A stretch of DNA of 64,000 nucleotides from Tubulanus polymorphus (taxonomy: Eukaryota; Nemertea; Palaeonemertea; Tubulaniformes; Tubulanidae). The stretch covers positions 23,596,153-23,660,152 of the forward strand of contig NC_134028.1 in NCBI RefSeq assembly GCF_964204645.1, written 5' to 3'. The position numbers and the translations under genes were made by a program. Below, piece after piece: positions 1 to 26,702 of the stretch; positions within the stretch are counted from its first letter, which is position 1, and each line of letters opens with the position of its first letter. Under the pieces are notes generated by a model that was not told where the DNA came from, made no database searches, and was given only the letters and a program-made list of their open reading frames with translations.

Positions 1-56
1 TCTAGACTCTATCATCATCTTTTATATACGCTAGATAAAGACTGCGACAACCATAC

Positions 57-1488
57 CTGAGAAATACCGAGGAATCTTCAAATCTTTCACCAAATCAGGA
101 CAATGTATCGGTAAACTCCAATCGAATAAATAACGATCTATATTTCCATTCGAAATGTAATCGATGAACGCCGATAATTTCATCGATTCAGCATCTTCTA
201 ATTGAGCCCATTCTGCTGAATCGGTGACGAGCTTCTTCAACGTTACAGGGCAATCTCCTTATAATACAAGAATTATACCGCCCATTGTTTATCATTCCAC
301 TTGTACGAGGTAATAAGAATTCATCTTAAATTTGTATAAATTACCAGCTAGTTTTTGCAGTCGTTCGATGTTAAACGGTTTGTCCGACATTTTCGATGCC
401 AATCCAGTAATTATAACCGGCTTGCTTTTCATAGAATATTCCGCAATAAACTCATTTACACTGAGGTCCTCTACAGACCTCCTTTCAACCTGTAATAAAT
501 GAATTCAGAAGTTTTAACACAGATGAATTCACATAAATACAGGGTTACCCAAGCCTTAGTTTGCTCAACTAGAATAAAATACCGGTAATGATGTTGGTAG
601 TTTTAGTTCTGTTACTGGAGAACGCTTGTTTAGTTCATCTGTAGCTGATTTCTGAAGACCGGCTATTTCTATCTTCTTTCTTATTTTGTGAAGCAACCAT
701 TTCCATTCTTTAATAAGATTTGACTGCGCATCGCCTACAAAACGAATTCAACTCATCAATTCATGTTTGATTGTTACAACAACACAAAAACCTTTCTGAT
801 TGGACTTACATTGGATTTCAATGGCTTTTGTCAAATAATCACGTGCCTTGTAGAGGTCACCAAGTTTCTCATAGAAAGAACCGATTAAAGCCAAGGATAA
901 AGAGTCTTCACATTTTCCAGAAGAGTGCAATTCGTCCAATTTTAGTTTCATAAATTCCTGGGTCTCTGGTAACCTATAACAAAACGTTACTGAAAATAAG
1001 TTTTGGAGTCATGTTTTGTAAATTGAAAAAGTTGGTTTGTATCGAACCTACCTGAAAATGGAATTTAAAATTGTGTTAGGGTTACTGGATTGAGGTAAAG
1101 AGTTTTCATATTTTTTTCGCAATGCTTGATTGCGTTTCCACCATTGCGCCACTGTTGCTGTGATATTTGTTGTTTTTTGTTTTTCTTCCTCGTCATTCTT
1201 TATTCGTTTGACATGTTTTGAATCTAATACCACTTCACCCTCCGTTATGAGCGATCTGAAAAAGAGTAGACACAGATTGCCGGACCCGGTCCGGTGCGAC
1301 TTGGATGAATAAATTTCCATTGAATTGCTTCAGTTTTATTGTAATTTCTATTCTAACTGACATTTGACCCATTCATACCTCTTCCTTTCACTCTCCAATT
1401 TGCAATCCAATCTTCGATCAACGTCTTCATCACCTTCATCTGAATCTGGAGGCGGCCAACATGTTATTAGCTGTATTCCTTCATTCAT
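57..1488 (-). CDS. JmjC-domain protein with N-terminal TPR-like region (5' part, runs off the left edge)
   Basis: Six exons on the minus strand: 1358-1488, 1052-1255, 810-973, 583-734, 345-489 and 57-257. They give 332 complete codons in continuous phase, all with GT..AG junctions. Residues about 125-160 (LALIGSFYEKLGDLYKARDY) read as a TPR-type helix pair. The fifth exon carries NEFIAEY and KPVIITGL, the usual opening strand of a JmjC/cupin hydroxylase. The sixth has LFDWSLP followed by LKIPRYFS, like the segment before the iron-binding strands in JMJD4/JMJD6-type proteins. The HxD and distal His ligands would lie in exons left of base 57, so catalytic competence cannot be judged. The start is uncertain: the ATG at 1488 is used, but the frame stays open upstream to 1704. 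Probable role: Fe(II)/2-oxoglutarate hydroxylase or demethylase; the substrate is unknown. It is divergent to ECD. Confidence 0.7.
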
Positions 1489-1716
1489 AATTATGTCGAA
1501 TAAAATATCATTGAATTGGTTAAGGCGGCACAGCCGTGGTGGCAGCACTTGACGGTCGCATTTTCTAATTTGGTAAATGTAGCCTGGCTGGAACTTTCGA
1601 GTCCGGATTCTGACTCGCGGAGCCTGGCCGAAATCAGACATCACGGAAACCACCTGTTCCGCGGGGATTTCCCATATAATTTGACGGGGGAACCCCTTCC
1701 ACAAAAGAGAGCGAAG
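1489..1716. promoter_or_regulatory. Shared upstream region of the divergent JmjC gene and ECD
   Basis: The 228 bp between the two start codons must hold both 5' UTRs and core promoters; no TATA box is obvious. A 17-bp word, GGCAGCACTTGACGGTC at 1541-1557, recurs exactly in inverted orientation at 22963-22979, inside the POLDIP3/SF1 divergent region. The ECD start codon sits inside AAGATGGC, which resembles the YY1 core often found at animal start sites. Promoter function is inferred from gene layout only. Confidence 0.55.
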
Positions 1717-16357
<14,641 letters not shown>

Positions 16358-16419
16358 ACGCACATGAAACTGGCGCAAATGTTTAATGTATGTAAATGGC
16401 AGATGTATTAATATGATTG

Positions 16420-16425
16420 AATAAA
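16420..16425 (+). terminator. ECD proximal polyadenylation signal
   Basis: A canonical AATAAA lies 63 bp after the ECD stop codon, in an AT-rich context. It is the first such signal downstream. Confidence 0.65.
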
Positions 16426-17648
16426 AATGTTTGTGCTAATGTGTTAGATATTCGACAGAAAACATACACAAGACTCGCATTGCTACGTATTTGATGGTGT
16501 AAATTGTAAATTGATATAAACTTACAGCTGCTGCAACATTAATGTATACGGTGTTAATAAGTTGTTTGTAATATTATCATACAGCGGAACTTTGTTATAA
16601 CTGGAATTCTTGCGAATAAAACAACTTAAAAATGAGGGCATTTAACTGATTTCATGAAATTATAACAATACAGATCTTTTTTTGTCCTTTGAAGTTGTAT
16701 TGAAGTTCAACTGTAATATGAATTCTTGTAATGTTTTTCGTGATATTCAAGGCCAGTTTTGACCTTATGGAATTGACGACTTAATTCAATATTCAGATAT
16801 GGGATTGGTCTCCCCTTATTGACTTGCTGTGTTTATCAGATTCGATAGAAGCTTTGTATACGATTTGTAGTTTGCCTAACAATTATTTTAATGCTGCCTT
16901 ATTTATGAATTATGCTCATTCTCTGGTGCTGTTGTTGCTGAACAAAATTTTCAAACAAATCAAATGAAACCCTGCTTAGGTAGGCATTTTATAGTATATA
17001 CGCGATAAAACGAAAAATTGGGAGTAAAATTATTGCTTAAAACAAGTATTGATATTGTCTTAAGAATTAGAACAGCTTTCCGGGTATCCCCCGCGTTTGC
17101 TTATGGCTTAAGAAAGTCTTCCTTCTTAAAAATGAAAATTTGTGATATGATTCTGCAGTAAAAAGTAATTATCCACTAGTTAATACATAGTGAAAGCTAC
17201 CAAAATAACTGGTCACATATTTCTTTGAAGATACTCAGACCATGAATTTTCAGAACTTGTTCTGGAAGTGGTCTTGTGCATTTGAAACTTGAACACAGTT
17301 GCTGCTTGCCTTCCCTGGTCATATTAACTATATATATATATACTATCTGTTTACACATTCCATGCTTCAGTTAGTTTAGCCATTGAATTATATTCTATTA
17401 AAAGGATTGCCTTTCATAAGTACATACTCCCAACGTATAAGTGCCCTATTAATCTTACAAATTAACCAATGTTTGTAAAAGTTTTTTTTTCTATCAGTAA
17501 TGTGCACAAAGCATTTATATTTAAGTTCGATATATGTAATGTATATTTTGAAGCATTTATGATATTTACAGTAATTATTGTTTGAACATTTTAAGTATTA
17601 CTTGATTTGATAGAAGATTTGCTAATTGAAACGTGATTTCAATCTTCT

Positions 17649-17713
17649 GGAACCAGTTCTACAGTTCAAAATTTTGATGCTTCGACGAATCCTACAACTG
17701 TGAAACTGGATCC
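17649..17713. repeat. Small foldback element of the GGAACCAGTT family
   Basis: GGAACCAGTTCTACAGTT at the left pairs with AACTGTGAAACTGGATCC at the right across a loop of about 30 bp. Related ends are seen at 32755, 40297, 42950 and 63721. Confidence 0.6.
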
Positions 17714-19302
17714 TATTTTGTATACTTGAATGCTGTATTTAATGTTATATGTACATACACGTAGCCCTTCAAAGTTGTAGTCATCGTTTAATAGTTGAAT
17801 TTCAAGAATTATATTCAAAAACTTCCCTCTCTTCTTCGTGCATATTTATTTCATGTGTAAAGAATAATCCTTTTTGAGATCTTGAATTATATGACACCAA
17901 TGAAGTATGTTTTTACATCTCTGTATGATCATTTTATTATAGACACATTGTCAAAATCATCTATAGCTGGCTTCAAATAATCAATAGCCAGTGATTTGTG
18001 TGACACAACGATTCCTATGTGCTTTTTAGAATCACTTGTCATGTTCAATCAAACATAATCTTTCTTGTGCCAGTTCGGCTTTTTTGTTACAAGTATGATA
18101 GATATTTGGATTCCCAGTATGCTTTATCATCAGATTCTAATACGCTATGTACAAGGATGATATCATGAACAATAAAAAGTTTGTACCAAATCTTTAGTTT
18201 AAAATTTGTTTGTTAAAGGCTTTTTGAAGCATGAAGGGTTTCCTCTTTCGCAAATCTCCTATCGAGCATTTTCTCGACACGGTGGGACCTCCTTGCTGTA
18301 ACGTTCTCAGAAATAACCATTAGCGGTTTTTACAAGCCAAGAATTTCATCCCATATAGGACAATTTCACTGGATATAATGAACTATCCCAGTTATATATG
18401 GTTCCTAGTGGTAAGGCTAAAGCAATTTGCTTTTGCTGCAAAAGCATTTTGCACCTTGAAGTGCGGAAAAAGTGGTGGCACTTTTCTATTGCCCACAGCC
18501 ATTCTGCTCAATCATTTTCATCCATCATGGGCAAACTGACTGTATGCCTACATTTGACCAAGATGTAAATCGACGTAATAAATTGCAATAGTTTCTACCA
18601 AGAAGTGGCTTTAAAGTTTTTATTAAGAGAATTTCATAGAATAAAGCATTAGCGTTGATGGAATTAGCAATTGAATCAATTCGCCCGCCACAGTGAACAT
18701 AGAGATATTGACTGTCTGGTGCTGCCCCTATATATAACGATAGCGAGAAAAACGAGAACTAACATAATACTCGCTTGCCAAAGTCGTTGAACAGCCGAAC
18801 TGGACAAACTATTTACTGATTTGCGGGCCGGGTTTCCAAGCGAGACAATTGTCAGACTCTTAAAACAGCACTGTAACTCCTTAACTGGCAATTTTTCATA
18901 TAGAAAATTAGTTATTAGTTATTAACGGAGTATTTGTATTTTGATGAATGATCATTCAAAAATGCTATGAATAATGTATTTTGCTATGAAAAATTGATTG
19001 ACAAGCCGATAAGAGTTTTTATAAACAATATACAATATAGATACCTAAAATGATATGGAAATATGATTTGAGGTACCGTTATCCACTTTCATACTAAAAC
19101 CTTGCCTCTCCTCACATTGAAGATATACAGAGGGACATACAAGTACTGCTGACTCCTTCCTTGCTTTTGAATGAACTTGCCATGTTTGTTTTCGGAGCAT
19201 GTTTTAGTCATAGAATATGCGACTGGCTCCATGCTTTATGATCACAGAGAACAACTACCGGCAATACTAAAAATACACCATTATATGGTTATCCAACATC
19301 AC

Positions 19303-19308
19303 TTTATT
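19303..19308 (-). terminator. Candidate POLDIP3 polyadenylation signal
   Basis: AATAAA on the minus strand (TTTATT on plus), about 225 bp beyond the POLDIP3 stop codon. It is the nearest clear one seen. Confidence 0.5.
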
Positions 19309-19531
19309 ATTATTGAAATTGAAAGGTGTACAATTCAGTATCATTATAGACATCTATATACATAATTTAATGTTAAAATTAGCAACAGAATATTTCTCAC
19401 TAAAATGTTAACATATCTGACATTGAAAGCGGTGAATCAAATTTAAGATTGTGTGATCGCAGCCCACAGAATGTAAATCCAGAATTCGAAACTAAAACCA
19501 ATTTTCTTCCATCAAATAAACCATTCTTCCG

Positions 19532-22500
19532 TTAGATTTTGACAGTAAAGCTCACTGGTTTCGGGGATGGTGTGTTAGCAGTTCGCGCTGCTGTAACCTT
19601 GAATAATGCCTTCTGTACAGCAGCCATGTCTAACTCCATGTATTCTAATGGTTTCAAGTCGGACGATGGCTTGATTTGTCTGCGAAGAAAAGTAAACATT
19701 TCGAAATTACTAAAAGGCGTACCTGAAAATAATCATCGATAACAGCAGCGTGGAAGTATATTTTTAGAGTACTCTAAGCAGCCTGTGGCTGGATTCTAAA
19801 TGTTTTATCATTAATCGACAGGATACACTGTTTAAGGGAGGCTGTTTATGGTATAGCAGGGGTTGATAGCATCGATCATAAACATAAATATCTTACTTCG
19901 CTAATCCTTCGATATGGTCGTCAGGAATCTGAGCGTTAATTGGTGTGACCATTCGAACGGTCATCGGTAATCCGTCTAACTCGCGATTGTTATATTTCTT
20001 CACCGACATCAACGCGTGTTCTTTCGTATGGAACACGATCTCCGCGACTCCCTTTTTCACAAGTCGTCCTTTCCTCAACGGACCCAGCGCGCTGAACAAC
20101 TCCTGTTAATATTATCAACGCACAAATGATGTCAAGAACCGGACGAGATTTTAAACCCCCCCATCGAGGTTTTTTAAATTCTTTGACGTACCATGATATC
20201 ATCCTGTGTTACGATCGGGTGTAGATTGGTGACAAGCACTTTGAATCCTTGCAACGGGCTGATAATGACAACATCCTGAAACAATAATCGAAAAAATAAA
20301 TCTTCAATCAAATTTTCGACGACCATAAAACGGTCATAGTAGCATAACATATAAACTCAGACAAAGAGAATAGATAATAAGATGAAATAAAATTTAGACA
20401 ATGGGCTCTAGAGGGAGAGAGAGAGTCCGAAATGTCATGTCTTTAAGTTATTTCTTCATTCTAATTTTTGATAAAAAAATTTGTTTTTTTTCCCGTATAC
20501 AACCTTGTAAAATCTTAATAAAACGTTCTAGATGGCCATAATTCCCCAGATTTCTCATCAATTCTAAACTTGAAATTAATCCGATAATTAGGTCTCGCAA
20601 TACATACCTCATCCTCGGGTTTCTTCAATTCCTTTACGGCAGCTTTATGAGTTCTAGTTGTTACCAACGGTGGTTGCTTCGCGGCGGGAGCAGGTTCCAT
20701 GTACTGATCATTCTGTATGCGAATCAACGGTGAAAATCCTGGATCGACTACGTCACCCCTACTACTAGCGATCTGATAATGAAATCAAAAATATTATCAT
20801 CCCAACTTCTCACTGCTTACAAATGGAAATTTCGCTGAAAAGAACGCTAAGGACAGTTTTGATCGGACAACTAGCAATTCTGGATTACAAACTCTCTTCT
20901 ACCAGGTTTATAGATTACACGATTCCGGAATAGTTAGAGCGTATTTTGGTCGAAACAAAGAGAGCATTCCAGGCTCAGCATCAAATAGAAACCTGTCCAA
21001 AACCTACATTTGTCTGTTGTTGACTGACGGGTCGAGTGATAACGAAGTTCTCTTTCGGTGAATAAGATTCAGCGTCCATTTCATCAGTGAATGTAGAACT
21101 GTTATTACCGATCTGAAAATAGTAGGTGAATATCTCACAAATGGCAACGACACAATACTATCAAAACGATTCCTAATTTAGCGGGGCAACATTTGGCCCG
21201 GGTCAAAAACACATGTGTGATCACGGTTGAGATCACGGAGTCATTGAGAACTGTCTATTTCTTCAAAATAGTGTATGCAAATAGTTTCGGAATAATACTT
21301 ACAGTTCTACTGAATAGAGTCTGTTGAGCAGGTGATGCAGTCATGCTGCTGTATAGACCAGACGTCGGCTGCGAACGAAGTGCCTGAAAATTAGACAAAA
21401 ATTGATCGGGCAACCTTCATTGGTTCTGACATGGAATTTCTAATGCGAGTTCAATGAACTTACAGATCTGCTCAAAATACCCATTTGACTGGGTTTTGTT
21501 GCCGATGGAACCTACAAAAAAATAATATACTGTAATTGTTCATGCGATCAGGAATTTTTCACGATATGAACGCCGCATTCTAGGTGCGAGGATTATGTGA
21601 AAGTCAGAGAGACTTACAGTTCGTGATATTTGACCAATCGATGATGAGGCGCCATTTTTTGATTTATTCAAAGTACCGGCGATTGTTCGCGAGAGAACGC
21701 TCTGTGCTCGTCTATTTACCTGTTGAGAGTGAAAATCATACGTACAAAAAATCTTCACTGAAAATGGTGACAATGGTGGAAAAACCAGAAAACAATGAGA
21801 AAACATTTTTTGCAATAACTTACAGGTATGGTCCTCGTGATTGATCCGATATTTGTTGTAGGTTGAATAGTAATAAGATTTGGTCGTCCTGTCGCTGGTG
21901 CACTTGTATTTCTCGAAGTTATTGTATTCTTAATAGTTATTTTCGGAATGGTAACGCCACCTGGGGCCGACGTCGGTCGCTGTTGTTTTTTCGGTGAAAC
22001 TATTTTCGGCTTATTCGTTTTTTTCGCAGCAAGATTGTTTACGATTTTTACACGCGCATCCGCGAATTTCGTCTTGGCGAGAATTTTCTGCCGCGCGTCG
22101 GTCATTTTACCAAGATTTTTATTCGTTATTTTTACACGCGCGTCGATATTCTTTTTCGTTATCAAATTCAAGTTTTTCCCCTGCCCGCCTGCTCCGTTCT
22201 GCTTTCCCTTTGCTCCGAGACGGTTTTTAATGCTACCAGTCGAGGTAATCTTTGCCGCTAACTTCTTGGCATTAAATTTTGATTTAATATTGCGGACACC
22301 CGCACCTTGCTGCTGCTGCTTTTGCCTGGAGACTGTGACTGGCGAATATTTAAATGCAGATTTTTGCCCATTCTTTTTATTTACAGGGAGCGGTCTAACA
22401 AAGAAAAAATGAGAAATGTATAATTATGACAAAAGATATAGGCCTATTGCAGCAGCCATGAATGAAAGAGAAAGAAAGTACTACTGTACTGTGTGTTTTA

Positions 22501-22710
22501 CTGTTGTGTTAGTGTTGTGTACAGTATATATTTCAGCATTTAAAAATGTCACTATTTCGGTGTTAAAAGCTGCAATTTGTTAATGTAAAACATTTTGCAT
22601 AATTTTATCAAACAGAGGAGACGGTTAAAGATATCAGAGCCAGCTTACCTATTCTTAAAACCGCTGAATTTCTTTCTTTTTATATAGTCATCCAACGAAA
22701 GGTCGGCCAT
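19532..22710 (-). CDS. POLDIP3: Polymerase delta-interacting protein 3 / SKAR homologue, complete, 10 exons, 523 aa
   Basis: Exons in coding order: 22649-22710, 21824-22394, 21618-21719, 21464-21511, 21303-21383, 21008-21112, 20608-20772, 20192-20275, 19897-20102, 19532-19679; the phase closes at TAA. The N terminus MADLSLDDYIKRKK matches the UAP56-binding motif of the human protein (MADISLDELIRKR). Three DAR[VQ]KI repeats at residues about 105, 120 and 133 match the DAR repeats of SKAR. One RRM at about 388-460 contains KVLVTNLHP, then GVAEIVF and VKKYNNRELDGLPM. The C terminus (VQKALFK ... FTVKI) matches human ILKALFK...FKIKL. Human POLDIP3 is about 420 aa. The protein joins TREX and the exon-junction complex in mRNA export and links S6K1 to translation of spliced mRNA. 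It is divergent to SF1. Confidence 0.94.
21180..21235. repeat. Fragment of the TTTGGCCCGGG / TGATCGCGG family
   Basis: CATTTGGCCCGGGTC is followed by TGTGTGATCACGG. It lies between POLDIP3 exons 5 and 6, in intron sequence. Confidence 0.5.
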
Positions 22711-23231
22711 TTTTCTTGTAGGCTACGCGTTCCACACGTCGATGGCGATGCTGGCGCTGCTGCAGCTCTGCTGCTGCACCGGCGGCTGACGGCGAAATGT
22801 AAACAATAGCGGTAAATATCACAAAATATATGGACCTCCCGTTCTTTATTAACAAAAATAGGGTCTAACGTATGAAGTTATAAAGCAAATTGCATAATTT
22901 GGTAAATTCGGCTACGTTTTAGGCGAGTCCGGCCCGCAACCGGTGTTAAAATTCTGATGATTGACCGTCAAGTGCTGCCCCTATAATCATTTCCGATGAG
23001 GAAAGTGAAAGCAACATTTTTTCAAAAATGAAATTTGTTTAGACATTTTTATTTATTATGACTTTTCTACTGTATCCAAGAATCGGAAAGATATTTTCTG
23101 TTTTTAAACATAGATTTTAAACAATGGGCCGAACATTTCCGAGCGGATCCGAACTCGGCAGTTTCGCCATTTTGTTTTACGTACGTCGCTGATTTGCAAA
23201 CTCATTAGAGAACAAAACAGCGGATTTCAAG
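22711..23231. promoter_or_regulatory. Divergent promoter region between POLDIP3 and SF1
   Basis: 521 bp separate the two start codons. GACCGTCAAGTGCTGCC at 22963-22979 is the exact reverse complement of the 17-bp word in the ECD/JmjC divergent region, and it lies about 253 bp from both ATGs. CGCCATTTTG at 23165-23174 resembles a YY1 site on the reverse strand. The stretch next to POLDIP3 (22740-22800) is GC-rich with CTGCTGC runs. There is no TATA box near either start. Confidence 0.6.
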
Positions 23232-26200
23232 ATGTTTAAACGACCTGCAGAAGATGACAATCAACAGGGTAATCATCAGTTTATTCTCTTATTTATATTA
23301 AAGCAGCCCTTGTTTCTAAATTCTGTGCTGTTAAAAAGACAAAAAAATGACTGAAAATGGGGCTTCCTTCCTGGTTGCACTAATTATCGACATAAACAGT
23401 TCTTCACATGCCCTAACTTCATTCATCATATCGATGATTATCTTGTTGGAAAGAAATGACTCGGCAGTATTTATAACGTGAAATAGCTGGCTTTAATTTA
23501 AAAAAACCCTGGAAAACTGTTTATTTAATATTGGAAATGGAGTTATTTTCTTCCGTTCCATATTTCGATAAAGTGTTAAAACGCAATTTGTTACTGAAAA
23601 CCCTTTTAACAGGTCGTGCTGTCTTCAAATCTTTTTTCTGAGCTCTTCTCACTGAAAAAAAACAGCCATTGTAAATCTTCTTTTCTTCCCTCGCTCTTTT
23701 CACTTATCCCTACTCCTCTGCACGCTCTAGAAACAATTAGATATAGAAAGGTCAACGTAACTCAATTCGCCTTTCCATTTCAGTTTACACGGCATCGACC
23801 AACTGGCCTTTAGATGGCGGTAAGAATCGACAGAAAAAGCGTCGAAGTCGTTGGCAAACGGACGAAGTGGATAAAACGTTCATACCGGGAATGCCTACAG
23901 TTTTACCAACGAACCTATCGAAAGAACAAGAACGACAATATCTATGTAAGTATCCGCATAATAAAGTATTCTATGATAGGTTACGAAAACTCTGCGGGGC
24001 GATTTATTACTGATAATAATAATAATCGATAATTTAGGTGTTTCTTTAAATGATTAATTAATAAAAAACCTCCTTTTTCAACATTAATTACAGACGTTCT
24101 AGTTCAGTTTCAGGCAAACAAACTTCGACTCAAATAATCAAATCTTTTTTCTCCCGATTAATCAGAAAAGATTTCTTGTAGATCGTTCTTTATCATTAAG
24201 TTTTTTTTTTTGTTTGAATAATCAAAAATTCTTTTTCGGGTGGGTTTTCGTTTAGTAAAAGCCATTAGGCGGGGGGGTCTAGCCAGATGACCGAGGGTAA
24301 GTACCGTCGTCCATCAAATAAGAACGTTCATAAGAACGAAACATTCAGCAGAAAAAATATGAATGTCTTTTCATTCGATAACAAAAATTTGAACTTTGAT
24401 TTAACCATTTATTCATACATACAGTAAACCTCGTCTGACTCGGATATAAGCTTAATGAAGTCCGAGTTAGAGGTTGAAAATATGTTCGAAAATCAGAAAA
24501 TGATTTTGTTTTGGTCCGATTAGTCAAATATTTAACTTGGCCTTGTCCGAGTAAGGCTAGGCTTAATGTATTTTCTTTTCTTTCTTTAAAATTTTGCCCT
24601 ATTTTCTAAGTAAATGTGTGTTAAATGAACTTAATTGAAATTTTTCTCCCATTTTAACCCGTTACATTGCAGTGCACCTTCAGATTGAAGAAATCAGTCG
24701 TAGATTGCGGACGGGAGATCTTGGAATTCCTGCGAATCCCGAAGAAAGGTTTGAACGCTACTGGTTACAGTAAAACCAACTTTATTTTTCTTTGAAGCTC
24801 CTACCGGCAAAAACTTGTGTGCGCGTGTATCAGCAAAACAAAAGCAAACGCAAATTCACTCCGGTAACATTAATGAATTACAACGTGGCTGCAGTCATCT
24901 GTGTGGTGAAGAAAATTAGAGGAGTTTTTGGTCTGCAGCTAGACACAGATGGCTGCAGTACCTTGTGATAAGGAAATGTTCCTTTTACTGTTAGCACATA
25001 CTACAGAATAGAGTAAAATCCTTAGTCGCGACATTATTTGATTTGTAAGGTAAGTGTTAAGTACGTTCGGTTTAGATTTCTGGAGAAAAAAAACTATCAA
25101 AAGTTTCGATTCAAACCTCGTTCTCGAAACTTCAAATGTATCGGCGCCAATTTTCAAATCAAAATAACCAAGTACGGTATTGAGAAATATCTATGCTGGT
25201 AAGTATAGAAAATTCATGAAAATTTGGTTCAAAATTAGATTTATAAATAGATTAAGGACTAGTTCCGTTAACGCTCTGTTAGAATTAGGTTTGAGATATG
25301 AGCTCTTAAAGCTTGCACACTTCGAAAACACTTCACCAAATGGTTCGATGTCTGTGTCTTTTATTACATGGAGGTAAGTTTTAATGACGAAACTCATTTG
25401 TTATTTCATTAATCGAGCAAATTTTTCTTCCATCCTGATTTTGAGACATGACCATCGATTGAAACACTGTGTAATATATATAATACATATCTATCTTTTC
25501 ACTTTGGCGGTTACGTCTTTTTCGTTTCGATTCAAGTCGCAAATTTCATGCCAAAACAATCCTAATTATTCTTCTAATATTTCGACGTAGTTTTTTTTTT
25601 TTAAATCCACATCTTCTGTATTTAGGAATGCGGAAATTCGGCTTTTCAAACGGAATTTCAATATTTTAACACCACGGTGTAGGGGCTATGTCGATGTGTA
25701 TACGTTTTTTTCGCATTTCATCATTATATATATAGGCATCCGAATCATTCTCATCTCATTCTCATTGTTATCTTGCGCCTGTTTTGTTTAGACCTATATC
25801 TTCTGAAATCTGAAATCCCCGTCCAAGTATTCAACACCCATTAAACGTTATACAGTAATGATATTTATCAATACTAGTTTCAATTTCATAGAATTTGATA
25901 GATTTGTCCGATCTATTATGGCTAGTGTCAATTGTTGTTGCTTTACCAATTTTGAAATGAAAGCAAAGAACAGAGGCCAGAGAATATTAACCCTTCGGCC
26001 GCTGAACTGTTGTTTTGTATTTTGATTAACTAAAGGGCCACCGCCACCTCCATAAATCAATGCTATTTATTACACAAATTGTCTACTATTTTTAATGACT
26101 GTGTTGTTGATGCATGCATGCTTTAATGGATGAGGGGAATGTGCTCGTGTCATCACTGACAACCATACTCCTGGCATCATATTAATCTGCAACATGTCGT

Positions 26201-26623
26201 CCTATAATAACCCATCGCCGCGACGCGATATTAAACATAAACACCTCCGGTTCGTGTTGTGCATTGTGATCCCCGATTTAAAGAAGCTGTAACGTTTCTG
26301 CGGCGAATGGTTTTGCGAAAACGGAAATTTCTTCGGAGAATGTTATTTTCGTATATTTCGAAGGTTTTTGTAGTGTGATGATGATAATAATCAATTGCTT
26401 TTATTAACATCCCTGTATAGTTTTCATTGAAGGGTCATTTCAACTAATATTAAACTCGACTATCAATTTATTGTATTTTCAATCCACCCCTGATTACCGG
26501 TATTCATGTTAATCGATTATTTTTTGTCACGCAGGATTTTAATCTATTCATCTCTATAATTAATCAATTTCTATTCGTTGAATAATGTTATTATTATTTT
26601 CACACCGCGTAGAAGGCGACTGT

Positions 26624-26702
<79 letters not shown>

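Larger units (their letters stand above)
16358..19531. other. ECD 3' UTR and convergent gap to POLDIP3
   Basis: ECD polyadenylation signals AATAAA lie at 16420-16425 and, as alternatives, 16615-16620 and 18171-18176. On the minus strand AATAAA at 19303-19308 can serve POLDIP3. The span also holds a foldback element (17649-17713), remnants containing GGAACTTTGTTATAAC at about 16583, and an isolated match to GTGCTGCCCCTATA at 18720. No credible coding region was seen. Confidence 0.6.

Noticed and set aside
19680-19725. An upstream acceptor for the last POLDIP3 exon (joining at GTACGCC)
   Set aside because: It gives a stop after a few residues, whereas the acceptor at 19680 gives a C terminus matching human POLDIP3.
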